Notes: generated by a model not told the origin, from the sequence alone. Shown: positions 1 to 7,995, counted from the stretch's first letter. The stretch is DNA of 33,530 nucleotides from Candidatus Woesearchaeota archaeon (GCA_016188045.1 JACPIM010000004.1:72493-106022); one strand, 5' to 3'. Translations and numbers: made by a program.

Positions 1-1
1 A

Positions 2-451
2 GAAGCATTAGAAAAAAAAGAGAAGATCACTATCCATCTCTTATTAAAATGGCACAAAGAGATTTTTAGTGAAACAAAACAAGATATTGCTGGAAAATTT
101 AGAGATTATCTAGTAAGGGTTGGTAATTATATAGCTCCAGATTGGCAAGAGATTGAGAAACTTATGAAACAATTAATCAATTTCATGAATAAAACAAAAA
201 TAAATCCTGTAGAATTAGCAGCTAAGGCACATTATAGATTTGAAAAAATACATCCTTTTGGAGATGGAAATGGCAGAATCGGTAGATTATTAATGAATTA
301 TATTCTTTGGCATTCAAAATATCCTATGTTAATTATAGAGTATAAAAAAAGAAATTTATACTACAAGGCATTGCAAAAAAATGAAGAACAGTTTGTTAAC
401 TATTTTATAAGAAAATACTTAAAAATTCATAAGAAAAGAATGGTTTCTTAA
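2..451 (+). CDS. Fic-domain protein, C-terminal part (5' end outside window)
   Basis: The reading frame is open from the left edge, so the N-terminus is missing. The visible part is the catalytic half of a Fic domain. The motif HPFGDGNGRIGR fits the Fic consensus HPFxxGNGRxxR, whose His is the catalytic base and whose GNGR part binds the nucleotide triphosphate. Upstream, helices with WHKEIF and GKFRDYLVRVGNY match the segment preceding the active site in Fic/DOC proteins. The family transfers AMP or another phosphate-containing group to hydroxyl side chains of target proteins. No inhibitory helix is visible in this part, so autoinhibition cannot be judged. The C-terminus overlaps the convergent cysteine-rich gene by 4 bp. 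The first ATG in the visible part, at 164, lies inside the domain and is not the real start. Confidence 0.9.
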   Translation, partial: EALEKKEKITIHLLLKWHKEIFSETKQDIAGKFRDYLVRVGNYIAPDWQEIEKLMKQLINFMNKTKINPVELAAKAHYRFEKIHPFGDGNGRIGRLLMNYILWHSKYPMLIIEYKKRNLYYKALQKNEEQFVNYFIRKYLKIHKKRMVS

Positions 452-783
452 TCCTTCACGCAAGCATCATCTTGTCCTATAACATCTCTTTCACAATGAT
501 ATCCAAGACCACATTGAATAAAATTAGATTTAACTCTATCTTTACCTCTAATATCTTCTTCACAATAATATTCTCTAACAGATTTCAAGCCAGTATTGCA
601 TCTATCTCTAAAATTTCCTAAATCAGAAACAACGTGCCCAGGCATATAAACTTTCATCCCTTCATCAGAATCTTCACAAAATCTATTACTTATAGCTTGA
701 GCATTAATCCCTAGATAATCTCCCAAGAAATAAAGAAGAAAAATAGCGAGTATTATTATAAATATCACGGTCCTATCTTTCAT
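448..783 (-). CDS. Small membrane-anchored cysteine-rich protein
   Basis: This 111-residue protein has one N-terminal hydrophobic segment (about residues 6-22) and an extracytoplasmic tail with Cys at about 36, 62, 74, 91, 97 and 108. The tail reads C-x-DSD, then VYxxGxV, D-x-C, E-x-x-C and a last Cys followed by Val near the C-terminus. The protein at 17361-17732 has the same order of motifs, so both carry one copy of the same domain. I infer that the domain is disulfide-stabilised and displayed on the cell surface; no catalytic residues are apparent. An RBS (AGAGGT) lies 8 bases before the ATG. The start is only 12 bp after the end of the upstream TrmB-type gene, so the two probably form one transcript. 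The specific function is not recognised. Confidence 0.75.
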   Translation of the reverse strand: MKDRTVIFIIILAIFLLYFLGDYLGINAQAISNRFCEDSDEGMKVYMPGHVVSDLGNFRDRCNTGLKSVREYYCEEDIRGKDRVKSNFIQCGLGYHCERDVIGQDDACVKD

Positions 784-795
784 GAAATTACCTCT

Positions 796-1617
796 TTATT
801 TAACAGCAACTTTATCAGCCGGACTTAGATTTTCCCAACAAGCATTAAACATATTATCCAAGGCGGTTGCAAAAAAAGGAGTACTCACCCAAACACCGAC
901 ATCATAAGTTGGATGCACTTCCTCATCATCTAAAATCATAAACAATAATTCTTTACTATCAATAACACAAAATCTAGCATTTATGTTTTTATTGTCCCTG
1001 ACTTCTGCAATTCTTGAAATATCTTTCACGTCCTCAGAATTTTCTTTTGTAATGGGAACAGCAATTTTAATCTTAACTCCTTTTTTAGCAAGTTTTTCTA
1101 ATTCTGGTTTCAACGCCTCAACTTTTCTCATAACACCTTTGCTAGTTGTCATTAAAGTAACGCTTTTCTTGGCATTTCTAACCATTAGTTCTAAGTGGGT
1201 GTACAAATTATGTCTTCCTCTTATTGCACTAGCTAAATCCGCAGGTTCAATAAATTCAATCCCTTGTTTGTGCAATAAATTCAATTCTTGTAAAATATCA
1301 GTACCTTTTAAGCTATCCAATCTCTTAGCTCTTTCATCAGCATCTACTCTAACAAGTTTTTTAACTCTTTCAACTACCTCAACAGGCTCAACAGCAATAT
1401 ATTTTATAGGCTTGCCTAACTTCATTACAACAAAGCCTTTTTTCTCTAAACTTTCGAGAACATCATATGCTCTTGATCTAGGAACATTACCTATGTCACT
1501 TAATTCACCCGCAGTTGAAACCCCTCTTGAAAGCAGAGCAGTCCAAATCCTAACTTCATATAGGTTTAACCCGAAATATTGACGTAGTTTTGCTAAAAAC
1601 TCATCCTTTACAATCAT
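796..1617 (-). CDS. TrmB-family transcriptional regulator
   Basis: This 273-residue protein has an N-terminal winged helix (about residues 8-75). The segments GLNLYEVRIWTALL and GNVPRSRAYDVLESLEKKG are typical of TrmB proteins, including the recognition helix. The Pro-Ile-Lys-Tyr wing is followed by a linker helix and a C-terminal alpha/beta domain (about residues 110-265) of the kind that binds small effectors, often sugars. The family represses or activates by binding palindromes near the promoter. The ATG has a strong RBS (AGGAGGT) upstream, and that RBS lies inside a 5-bp inverted repeat at 1624-1636 that could occlude it. A TAGTTAT...ATAACTA palindrome lies further upstream. The effector is unknown. 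The downstream cysteine-rich membrane gene is probably co-transcribed. Confidence 0.85.
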   Translation of the reverse strand: MIVKDEFLAKLRQYFGLNLYEVRIWTALLSRGVSTAGELSDIGNVPRSRAYDVLESLEKKGFVVMKLGKPIKYIAVEPVEVVERVKKLVRVDADERAKRLDSLKGTDILQELNLLHKQGIEFIEPADLASAIRGRHNLYTHLELMVRNAKKSVTLMTTSKGVMRKVEALKPELEKLAKKGVKIKIAVPITKENSEDVKDISRIAEVRDNKNINARFCVIDSKELLFMILDDEEVHPTYDVGVWVSTPFFATALDNMFNACWENLSPADKVAVK

Positions 1618-1662
1618 TATAAAGACCTCCTAGGTCAAATTCACCCTCTTTTTTAATTTTAA

Positions 1663-1681
1663 TAGTTATAACATATAACTA
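1663..1681. promoter_or_regulatory. Candidate TrmB operator palindrome
   Basis: TAGTTAT and ATAACTA are perfect 7-bp inverted arms around a 5-bp spacer. They lie about 46 bp upstream of the TrmB-type gene that ends at 796. The outer half-site TAGTT/AACTA is the same as in the tandem operators before the second TrmB gene at 18937-18970. This suggests autoregulation, but no binding data are available. Confidence 0.45.
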
Positions 1682-1783
1682 CTAATTCATTTATCCCTTG
1701 TTTTTCTACTTATGAAAGATTATATTTACTATGTTGTAACAATATACTCCTATTTAAAGATTATTATTCTGTAATGGTTATTT

Positions 1784-3451
1784 TCACTGTCCCTTGTATA
1801 ATTTCTCAATTTGTTTTAAATCAGCAATTTCACCTATAGGCTTATCATTTCTTAATCTAATCACTCTTGGAAATCTTAAAGCATAACCAGAATTATAAGT
1901 TGGGCTCTTTTGTATTTCTTCATAACGAACTTCAATTATTATTTTTGGTTTTATTTTAACTTTTCTACCTTCTTCTTTGTTAATTAATGGTTTCAATAAT
2001 TTAGTTAACTGCTTAAAAGAAACACCTTCTTTACTTTTTTCTTTTATCCCGGTTCCAATCATTCCACATTCCAAAAATTCATTTCCTTTTTTACAGCCCA
2101 AAACAAAACTGCTCAAAAAACCAGCTCTTTTTCCAGTTCCCCACTCAGCACCAATTATTGCTAAATCCAAATTCTCCATTACACTTTTTAACTTGACCCA
2201 ACCTTCAACTCTTCTTCCTGGCTGATAAATAGCATCTATTTTTTTAGCAATTAAACCTTCATTTCCGGCTTTCAAAGACTCTTCAAAAAATTCTTTTGCC
2301 TTACTAACATCATCAGTTATTAATTTCTTAGTCAAAACAATCTTTTTATCTTTCTCTTTTATTGTCTTTTCTAATAATTTTCTTCTTTCAAGTTGTTTTT
2401 CATTTTTTAGATATTTTCCTTCATAATTCAAAATATCAAAAACATTAATCTCAACAGGAAATTTCTTTGCAATACTTTCAATATCATATTTTCTTTTTAT
2501 TCTCTGTGAGATATTTTGAAAGGGCAAATACTTCCCGATTTTTTTATCGTAGCCAACAAATTCAGAATCCAAGATACCTTTTTTTGCTTTAACATTTTCT
2601 TTTATTAAATCAATAACTTCAGGAAATTGTTTAGTCACGTCCTCCATTTTCCTGGTAAATAGCTTTATTTCATCATTGTTTTTATGGATAGTAACGCGAA
2701 ACCCGTCCATTTTAAATTCCCATAAAGCAGGTTTGCCAACTTCATCAAAAGCTTCTTCTATGTTATTTACCTTTATGGCCAACATCACTTTAAATGGTCT
2801 TCCTATCACTAATTCCAATTCACCCAGTTTTTTTTCTTTTGCTCTTCCCGCAACTTCCCCATAATCAACCAAAACATTAAATGCTTTTTCAACCGCCTTA
2901 ACATCGACATTGTAAGCTAAAGCAATAGCATCTCTCAAAACGCCTTCAGCAACACCAATTCTCAAGTCTTCTAAAACCGTTCTAACAATAAATTTTGCCT
3001 CAACAGGACTAGCGTTGGCAATTAACTCAGAAACCAAATCTATTTTTTTATTTACCGTTCCTTCTCCTTCAAGTTCAGATATTTTCAATAGATTATCAAA
3101 CACTTTATGAATCGTTAGTTTACTGCTTGATCTTAAAGTAGATTGTTTTTTCTTTTGAACTAAAAAAGAAGTAACTTCACCTAAATCACCAATTTTTTTC
3201 CATTGTCTTTCTACCCCATTTACTGTTTCCCCTGAAACTTTTGAAATAACTTTTAGAATTAACCTGGAACTCATCCCAATTTTTCTCTCATCAAACTGAG
3301 GAAAAACTCTCCCTTGTAATAAGTAGATAATTTTATCTAATTCATCTTCTTTGCATTCTCCCAGAATTCCAGCAATTATATCTCTTTTTTCCAGTCTTTT
3401 AGTTGTTTTCTCTAATTTTTCATAAACCTCAACTAATTTCTTGTATTCCAT
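1784..3451 (-). CDS. lig: ATP-dependent DNA ligase (archaeal Lig1 type)
   Basis: The protein joins nicks during replication and repair by forming an enzyme-AMP intermediate. Its 555 residues match the usual archaeal length. The N-terminal DNA-binding domain (about 1-220) includes the family block EAKFIVRTVLEDLRIGVAEG. The adenylation domain follows, with motif I as FKMDGFR and the AMP-accepting Lys at about 247. Motif III lies near ILDSEFVGYD, motif IV is EGLIAKK and motif V is WVKLK. The C-terminal OB fold (about 430-555) ends with the conserved block SGYALRFPRVIRLRND. The start is supported by a TATA element about 27 bp upstream, which predicts a leaderless transcript. It is divergent from a nitroreductase-family gene with only 40 bp between the start codons. 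There is no sign of damage. Confidence 0.97.
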   Translation of the reverse strand: MEYKKLVEVYEKLEKTTKRLEKRDIIAGILGECKEDELDKIIYLLQGRVFPQFDERKIGMSSRLILKVISKVSGETVNGVERQWKKIGDLGEVTSFLVQKKKQSTLRSSSKLTIHKVFDNLLKISELEGEGTVNKKIDLVSELIANASPVEAKFIVRTVLEDLRIGVAEGVLRDAIALAYNVDVKAVEKAFNVLVDYGEVAGRAKEKKLGELELVIGRPFKVMLAIKVNNIEEAFDEVGKPALWEFKMDGFRVTIHKNNDEIKLFTRKMEDVTKQFPEVIDLIKENVKAKKGILDSEFVGYDKKIGKYLPFQNISQRIKRKYDIESIAKKFPVEINVFDILNYEGKYLKNEKQLERRKLLEKTIKEKDKKIVLTKKLITDDVSKAKEFFEESLKAGNEGLIAKKIDAIYQPGRRVEGWVKLKSVMENLDLAIIGAEWGTGKRAGFLSSFVLGCKKGNEFLECGMIGTGIKEKSKEGVSFKQLTKLLKPLINKEEGRKVKIKPKIIIEVRYEEIQKSPTYNSGYALRFPRVIRLRNDKPIGEIADLKQIEKLYKGQ

Positions 3452-3491
3452 ATAACAAAATTTATATATCTCACAACATATAAATTTTTGT
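3452..3491. promoter_or_regulatory. Interlocked divergent promoters, ligase / nitroreductase
   Basis: Only 40 bp separate the two start codons. A plus-strand TATA element (TTTATATATC, centre about 3466) sits 26 bp before the nitroreductase ATG. A minus-strand element (AAATTTATATG, centre about 3479) sits about 27 bp before the ligase ATG. Each TATA box is therefore closer to the opposite gene, and both transcripts should be leaderless. Confidence 0.6.
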
Positions 3492-4103
3492 ATGAACCTA
3501 GACCAGATTTTCGATTCTAGACACAGTATTAGAGATTACCAAGATAAAGATGTGAGTTATGATTTAATTGGAGAATTAATTGATTCTGCTCGTAAAGCCC
3601 CTTCTTGTGGCAATGTCCAAAATTGGAGATTTATAATCGTAAAAGACAAGAAAAAAAGAAATGAAATAGCAGCAGCTTCATTAAAACAATACTGGATGAA
3701 TCAATCTCCTGTTCATATAGTGGTTTGCTATGATGACTCTAATATAAAAGAACTATATCCTAAACTCCATGAAGAATTTTCATTATTAAACAGTGCGATA
3801 ACAGCCTCTTATATAACATTAAAAGCAATAGAATTAAAACTTGGAACATGCCTTGTTGCGGTATTTGATAAAAATGCAGTTTCAAAAACATTAAAACTGC
3901 CATCAAATATACACCCTATAATACTAATTACAGTAGGTTATCCAAAAGGAAGACACAAAGTAACAAAAAGGCATCCAATAGAGTATCTGATATATTTCGA
4001 TGAATATGGTTTTGCTAGAAAAAAAAGAGATGCTTCTATCTTTCCATTACAAAAACAAGTTCAAAAACTAACTGACAAAATTAAAAAAGGATTAAAGAAA
4101 TAA
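3492..4103 (+). CDS. Nitroreductase-family FMN flavoprotein
   Basis: This 203-residue protein starts with SRHSIRDYQ, the FMN-phosphate-binding Arg/Ser cluster of the nitroreductase fold. ARKAPSCGNVQNWRFIIV follows and corresponds to the conserved block APSxxNxQPW. A central helix (about residues 95-125, with SAITASYITLKAIELKLGTCLVA) is the family's dimer and cofactor helix. PIILITVGYPKG near residue 150 is the last conserved strand. Members reduce nitro groups, quinones or specialised cofactors with NAD(P)H; the substrate here cannot be told. A basic tail after about residue 170 extends beyond the core. The gene is predicted to be leaderless and abuts the convergent membrane protein gene. Confidence 0.88.
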   Translation: MNLDQIFDSRHSIRDYQDKDVSYDLIGELIDSARKAPSCGNVQNWRFIIVKDKKKRNEIAAASLKQYWMNQSPVHIVVCYDDSNIKELYPKLHEEFSLLNSAITASYITLKAIELKLGTCLVAVFDKNAVSKTLKLPSNIHPIILITVGYPKGRHKVTKRHPIEYLIYFDEYGFARKKRDASIFPLQKQVQKLTDKIKKGLKK

Positions 4104-4490
4104 CTAGACATCTTTCTCAGTTAATTTAAAAACTATAAAGGAAACAACTAATAAGATCACAAAGTGTATTCCTAAAAAAAGAAAAACAAAATCTCTCGGG
4201 TATCCTTCTAAGAAGTATTTAATTTGTAATAAAACACTAATCACTAATGAAAATATTAATGCTTTTGTGAATAGTTTCCATTTTCTAGCAAATAAAGAAG
4301 TAATAAACCCTATAATAGTACCATAAATTATTTTATTTGGGAAATATCTTGGTGGAACAGAATATTTTACACTAATCTGATGAGAAAAGTAATCCATTAA
4401 AGCAAAGATCAGAATTATTACTAAAACAACAAATAAAGTAAATACTGCCTTTCTAAAATCTAAGTCTTTAGAACCGCCATTTTTAAGCAT
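4104..4490 (-). CDS. Hypothetical four-TM membrane protein
   Basis: The 128-residue protein has four hydrophobic segments, at about residues 14-34, 50-64, 72-88 and 98-120. A short lysine/aspartate-rich N-terminus precedes them. The first loop has SVPPRYFPNKIIYG, and the second has an aromatic YFLEGYPRDF stretch. I do not recognise the family. The gene converges on the nitroreductase gene with no gap. It lies downstream of ftsZ on the same strand but is separated from it by strong hairpins, so it is probably transcribed on its own. The topology suggests a small integral membrane protein without catalytic motifs. Confidence 0.6.
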   Translation of the reverse strand: MLKNGGSKDLDFRKAVFTLFVVLVIILIFALMDYFSHQISVKYSVPPRYFPNKIIYGTIIGFITSLFARKWKLFTKALIFSLVISVLLQIKYFLEGYPRDFVFLFLGIHFVILLVVSFIVFKLTEKDV

Positions 4491-4528
4491 AAACTCTTGG
4501 TAATTCTATATTATTTAAACTTATTGGG

Positions 4529-4571
4529 AAAATAAAAAGAAAAAGTGCTAGTACCCAATTAGGGCACCAGC
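4529..4571 (-). terminator. Hairpin plus U-rich tract after ftsZ
   Basis: Read on the minus strand, positions 4571-4547 form a 10-bp stem (GCTGGTGCCC / GGGTACTAGC, two G-U pairs, loop TAATT). It is followed by a T-rich run (ACTTTTTCTTTTTATTTT). The plus-strand RNA would have A-C mismatches instead of the G-U pairs, so the structure favours minus-strand transcripts, that is ftsZ. A second hairpin (AAAGGGCA...TGCCCTTT, 4585-4615) lies between it and the ftsZ stop. Confidence 0.55.
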
Positions 4572-4632
4572 AAGATAAAGTTCTAAAGGGCAAATCTCAG
4601 GGGGGTATGCCCTTTTTTAAACATGAAAGGTT

Positions 4633-5718
4633 TTATTTCTTGGGTAAAACCATATCAATTCCAAGCTCGTCACTAAATCCCTTCATCGCTTGTGCTCTAT
4701 TTCTTGAGCTTACCGCACTTCTACCAAGTACATATGGTGAATTTACACCAGTTATAATTGTCATGACTCTTATTTTACCATTCAAACTTGGATCAATTCT
4801 GGCACCCCAAATAACATTTGCATCAGCATCTAAGGCTTCAGTTACTAGCTCACCAGCTTTGTTAACTTCATCTAGAGTTAAGTCATCTCCACCACTAATG
4901 TGTATTAATGCTCCGACAGCCCCATCATAATTTACATCTAGTAATGGATTTGTTAAAGCTCTCTTAACAGCTTCTTCTACTCTTGCCTCACTATCAGCTT
5001 CGCCAATACCTATAACTGATACATCTCCATTAGACATTATAGCTTTTACATCAGCATAATCCAAGTTAACTAATGATGGTACGGCAATTATCTCAACAAT
5101 ACCTTTAATCATAGTGCTAACCAATTCATTAGCAACAGCAAAAGCTTGTTGTATAGGTAAATTGCCAGCAATGTTTACTAGCCTATTATTATCAATTACA
5201 ATTACAGTATCGCAAACTTCTCTTAATTGCTGCAATCCAAATTCAGCTTTATCAACTCTTGCTCTTTCAATATCAAAGGGCATTGTTACAGTTCCAATAA
5301 CAATAGAACCGACTTCTTTTGCTAATTGGGCTACAACAGGCGCAGCACCAGTTCCAGTTCCACCGCCCATTCCAGCAGCTACAAAAACCATATCGGCATC
5401 TTTTATATGTGCTCTTAAATCATGCATATTTTCTCTTGCAGCTTCTCTTCCTTTCTCAGGAAATCCACCGCAACCTAATCCCCTAGTCAATTCCTTGCCA
5501 ATTAACACCTTATGATCAGAAGAAATTATATCTAAGTGTTGTTTATCTGTATTACAAGCAATAACCTCTGCTCCTTCAACACCTTTTCTGTGTAGCCAGT
5601 TAACCATATTAGATCCACCACCACCTACACCTATAACTTTAATATTGGCCTTGCCTATTTTGAATTCAGGCATCATCTCTTTTTGTTGCGCAATTGCGTT
5701 TTGCATCCAACCTTCCAT
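4633..5718 (-). CDS. ftsZ: Cell division protein FtsZ
   Basis: FtsZ is a tubulin-like GTPase that polymerises into the division ring. The 361 residues carry the N-terminal nucleotide-binding loop [11 protein letters not shown] (about 29-39), the tubulin signature [12 protein letters not shown] (about 118-129) and the T7-loop region [16 protein letters not shown] that completes the GTPase site of the next subunit. The C-terminus ends soon after the globular domain ([12 protein letters not shown]), so the flexible linker and hydrophobic tail that tether many FtsZ proteins to the membrane are very short or absent. The start is fixed by a purine-rich RBS (GAGGGGG) before ATG. A TATA element inside a palindrome lies about 50 bp upstream. 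Paired hairpins follow the stop. Nothing in the neighbourhood is an obvious division partner. Confidence 0.97.
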   Translation of the reverse strand: MEGWMQNAIAQQKEMMPEFKIGKANIKVIGVGGGGSNMVNWLHRKGVEGAEVIACNTDKQHLDIISSDHKVLIGKELTRGLGCGGFPEKGREAARENMHDLRAHIKDADMVFVAAGMGGGTGTGAAPVVAQLAKEVGSIVIGTVTMPFDIERARVDKAEFGLQQLREVCDTVIVIDNNRLVNIAGNLPIQQAFAVANELVSTMIKGIVEIIAVPSLVNLDYADVKAIMSNGDVSVIGIGEADSEARVEEAVKRALTNPLLDVNYDGAVGALIHISGGDDLTLDEVNKAGELVTEALDADANVIWGARIDPSLNGKIRVMTIITGVNSPYVLGRSAVSSRNRAQAMKGFSDELGIDMVLPKK

Positions 5719-5745
5719 GTTTTTTTCCCCCTCTTATTTTTTTAA

Positions 5746-5781
5746 TTTATATACTACAGTACAATAATATTTATATTGTAG
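5746..5781 (-). promoter_or_regulatory. ftsZ promoter with palindrome over TATA
   Basis: On the minus strand an AT-rich TATA element (centre about 5771) is embedded in the inverted repeat ACAATA-N7-TATTGT (5761-5779), flanked by CTACA/TGTAG arms. It would give a leader of roughly 27 nt that holds the GAGGGGG RBS. The rest of the 5719-6057 gene-free stretch contains the CGCCAA-loop palindromes described separately and the gatD promoter region. Confidence 0.4.
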
Positions 5782-5855
5782 TTCTATCATTTTAATTTTA
5801 GAAATAGTTTTTGAATAAAAAAGTTTAATGATTCATGATTTAAGCTTTCACAACA

Positions 5856-5933
5856 GTTCAAACTAATTCGCCAAAAGAACTTCGCCAAAAGTTCGAATAA
5901 TATTCATTGATTTTAATCGCCAAATTAAAATCA
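5856..5933. repeat. Cluster of palindromes sharing a CGCCAA loop
   Basis: CGCCAA occurs three times, at 5869-5874, 5883-5888 and 5918-5923. Two copies are exact hairpin loops: GAACTT-CGCCAA-AAGTTC (5877-5894) and TGATTTTAAT-CGCCAA-ATTAAAATCA (5908-5933, perfect 10-bp stem). Around the first copy, GTTC (5856-5859) can pair with GAAC (5877-5880), which would compete with the second hairpin. GAATAATATTC (5894-5904) is another palindrome. The cluster lies between ftsZ and gatD, apparently upstream of the gatD promoter. Confidence 0.5.
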
Positions 5934-6057
5934 GATTAATTCTCTTAATTTATAATTTTATTATATGTTACAGGTTATATTTAAACATTATCCCATTATA
6001 AAATATATTTTTAAGAATACAAATACATATTTATTTTGGTGCCAAAGCCTTATAACG

Positions 6058-7359
6058 ATGAAAAAAGACAGTTTTGAGCCTGGTGATCTAATTCAAGTAA
6101 CTACCTTAAGTGAAGAAATTAAAGGAACATTTTTACCTTCTAATAATAAAGAAATGCTATCATTAAAATTGCCTTCTGGTTATAATCTTTCTATAAAAAA
6201 ATCAGAGATAAAAGCAATAAAAATACTGGAAAAGCACATTCCTAAAATAGAAAAAACAACAGAAACAAAAATCAGAAAAGAATTGCCAACGATTATTATA
6301 CTTCATACTGGCGGGACAATTAGTAGCAAAGTTTCCTACAAAACAGGAGCAGTTTCAGCACAATTTTTACCTCAAGACATAATAAATAAGTTTCCAAAAT
6401 TAAAAGAAATTGCAAACATAGAATCAAGATTAATCTCAAATATGTTCTCAGAAAACATTCGTTTCCATCACTATAATCTAATGGCAAAAGAAATAGAAAA
6501 AGAAATCAATTCTAAAGTTGATGGAATAATTTTAACTCATGGAACAGATACCTTACATTATACGGCAGCAGCATTATCTTTCATCTTAGAAGATCTACCA
6601 ATTCCAGTTATTTTAGTTGGCTCACAAAGATCTTCAGACAGGCCATCTTCAGATGCTTCTTTAAATTTAATTTCTTCTGCTCGTTTTATAAAAGAAACAG
6701 ATTTCGCAGGTGTTGCAATTTGTATGCATCAATCCATTGAAGATAAAAATGCAGTTATTTTACCAGCATGTAAAACTAGAAAAGTACATACATCAAGGAG
6801 AGATGCATTCAAGCCAATAAACTCTTCCCCGATAGCTATAATTTCAGAAAAAATAGAATTTTTAACAAAAGATTATTCAAAAAAAGAAAATAAAAAATTA
6901 AAGTTAAAGACAATAAAAGAAAAGCTAAAAATTGGAATTCTAAAAGCCCATCCAAATATGTTATCTAGAGAAATTGAAAATTACAACTCTTTTGATGCAT
7001 TAATAATTGAAGGCACAGGTCTAGGGCATATCGCAGTAGAAAAAATAGATTCAGAATCCTCTGAAAATGAAAAAATACTAAATTCAATAAAAAAACTATC
7101 CAAAAAAATGCCGATAATAATGACATCTCAATGTATTTTTGGCAGAATTAATATGGACGTTTATTCTCCAGGAAGGAAATTACAAGAAGCAGGAGTTATT
7201 AACAACAATTCAGACATTACAACAGAAACAGCTTTCATAAAAGCCGCATGGTTATTAAGCAACCATAAAAAAGAGTTTTATGAACTCTGGAATAAGGATC
7301 TAAGAGGAGAAATTAATAATAGACTTCTGCCAGAACATTACCTAGATGATACCAATTAA
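6058..7359 (+). CDS. gatD: Glu-tRNA(Gln) amidotransferase subunit D
   Basis: GatD is the asparaginase-like subunit of the archaeal GatDE complex. It hydrolyses an amide donor and passes ammonia to GatE, which converts Glu-tRNA(Gln) to Gln-tRNA(Gln). The N-terminal beta-rich domain (about residues 5-55, FEPGDLIQVTTLSEEIKG) is the GatD-specific module. The asparaginase domain has ILHTGGTISSK with the nucleophilic Thr, LTHGTDTLHYTAAALSF with the second Thr-Asp pair, and VGSQRSSDRPSSDASLNL. I chose the ATG at 6058 because the protein then starts MKKDSFEPGD as in relatives; a longer frame from 5965 adds an unmatched hydrophobic stretch. The length is then 433 residues, usual for GatD. The partner gatE lies 0.7 kb downstream on the same strand. 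A damaged DUF504 gene overlaps its 3' end. Confidence 0.95.
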   Translation: MKKDSFEPGDLIQVTTLSEEIKGTFLPSNNKEMLSLKLPSGYNLSIKKSEIKAIKILEKHIPKIEKTTETKIRKELPTIIILHTGGTISSKVSYKTGAVSAQFLPQDIINKFPKLKEIANIESRLISNMFSENIRFHHYNLMAKEIEKEINSKVDGIILTHGTDTLHYTAAALSFILEDLPIPVILVGSQRSSDRPSSDASLNLISSARFIKETDFAGVAICMHQSIEDKNAVILPACKTRKVHTSRRDAFKPINSSPIAIISEKIEFLTKDYSKKENKKLKLKTIKEKLKIGILKAHPNMLSREIENYNSFDALIIEGTGLGHIAVEKIDSESSENEKILNSIKKLSKKMPIIMTSQCIFGRINMDVYSPGRKLQEAGVINNNSDITTETAFIKAAWLLSNHKKEFYELWNKDLRGEINNRLLPEHYLDDTN

Positions 7360-7571
7360 ACAAAATTAAATATTCTGGCAAGTTTTATCCAAAAGGCATA
7401 ACATTGTATTACTATGATAGAATTCTTAAAAAGTTAATTAAAATTCCTTATGAAAAGATAAGATTAGAAGACAATTTTATAATTATAGATGACTCACAGA
7501 TACCCATACATAGAATTTATGAAATACGAAATAAAAACATAATAATTTGGAAAAGAGAATTAAAAAAATAA
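7346..7571 (+). pseudogene. UPF0248/DUF504-family protein, frame broken near the start
   Basis: The frame ending in TAA at 7569 encodes a clear DUF504 protein: KIKYSGKFYPKGITLYYYDR, then a strand block, then IPIHRIYEIRNKNIIIWKRE, matching the family's IPLHR..EIR..G..IW ending. This frame has no in-frame ATG after the stop at 7347. An ATG at 7346 in another frame encodes MIPIKQ, the usual N-terminus of the family, but stops at 7367. Joining the two frames by a shift in the A-rich stretch 7361-7370 would give a nearly normal protein missing a few residues. It is therefore a small deletion or frameshift mutation, an assembly error, or a gene that uses a non-AUG start such as ATT at 7365. The ATG overlaps the end of gatD, as in a tight operon. 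The family's function is not known to me. Confidence 0.65.
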
Positions 7572-7572
7572 A

Positions 7573-7995
7573 TTATCTTTTCATTTTCATAATCTCAACA
7601 TAAGCAGCATATGTATTCTCAGGATATTTATCCGGATTATCTCTATTAAAGGGGGTGTTTCTAAATTCAAAAAAAACAACATCATCCAAAGCAGTAATTT
7701 TATGTAAAATGCCCAGGTTAATGCTCACTTCAATTTTTCCATCTAAAACTTCACTATAGGTCTCACTCGAAAAACCATCACGCGCCTCTAAAAAACATCT
7801 TCCAGTAACCAAAAAAAGCCTTTCAGGATTTTTAGAAGGATCATCTCCCATATGATAATGGAAATCAGAACCGCTACCTTTTTTATACACACCTAAAGTA
7901 ACATACCCCCTTTCCCCTTGAAATGGTTGAAAAAATCTTCTAGCTCCATCTCCAGGATTTACTTGTTCTATTCTTCTAAGTTTAATGCCTTCCAT
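7573..7995 (-). CDS. Cupin-fold protein
   Basis: A single-domain cupin of about 140 residues. Motif 1 is seen as GSGSDFHYHMG...ERLFLVTG, with the HxH and Glu metal ligands. Motif 2 lies in NLGILHKITALDDVVFFEF, with the final His ligand. These would form a metal-centred beta barrel. Related single-domain cupins include sugar epimerases and isomerases, and the insertion DDPSKNPER between the ligands recalls sugar-nucleotide enzymes. The substrate cannot be assigned. I placed the start at the ATG at 7995, not the upstream TTG, because a TATA element is then about 24 bp upstream and shared with the divergent gatE promoter. The role is unlikely to be related to gatE despite the shared promoter. 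Confidence 0.75.
   Translation of the reverse strand: MEGIKLRRIEQVNPGDGARRFFQPFQGERGYVTLGVYKKGSGSDFHYHMGDDPSKNPERLFLVTGRCFLEARDGFSSETYSEVLDGKIEVSINLGILHKITALDDVVFFEFRNTPFNRDNPDKYPENTYAAYVEIMKMKR

Noticed and set aside
983-1582. 199-codon plus-strand ORF opposite the first TrmB gene
   Set aside because: Low-complexity translation, antisense to a clear TrmB protein with an RBS; a shadow frame.
4585-4615. Hairpin AAAGGGCA...TGCCCTTT as a separate small RNA
   Set aside because: It lies directly between the ftsZ stop and the stronger terminator-like hairpin, so a 3' UTR structure is the simpler reading.
4607-5515. Two plus-strand ORFs opposite ftsZ
   Set aside because: They are antisense to the conserved FtsZ core and have no promoter, RBS or recognisable domain.
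5965-6057. Upstream extension of gatD
   Set aside because: The added residues are hydrophobic and unlike GatD; the ATG at 6058 gives the family N-terminus.
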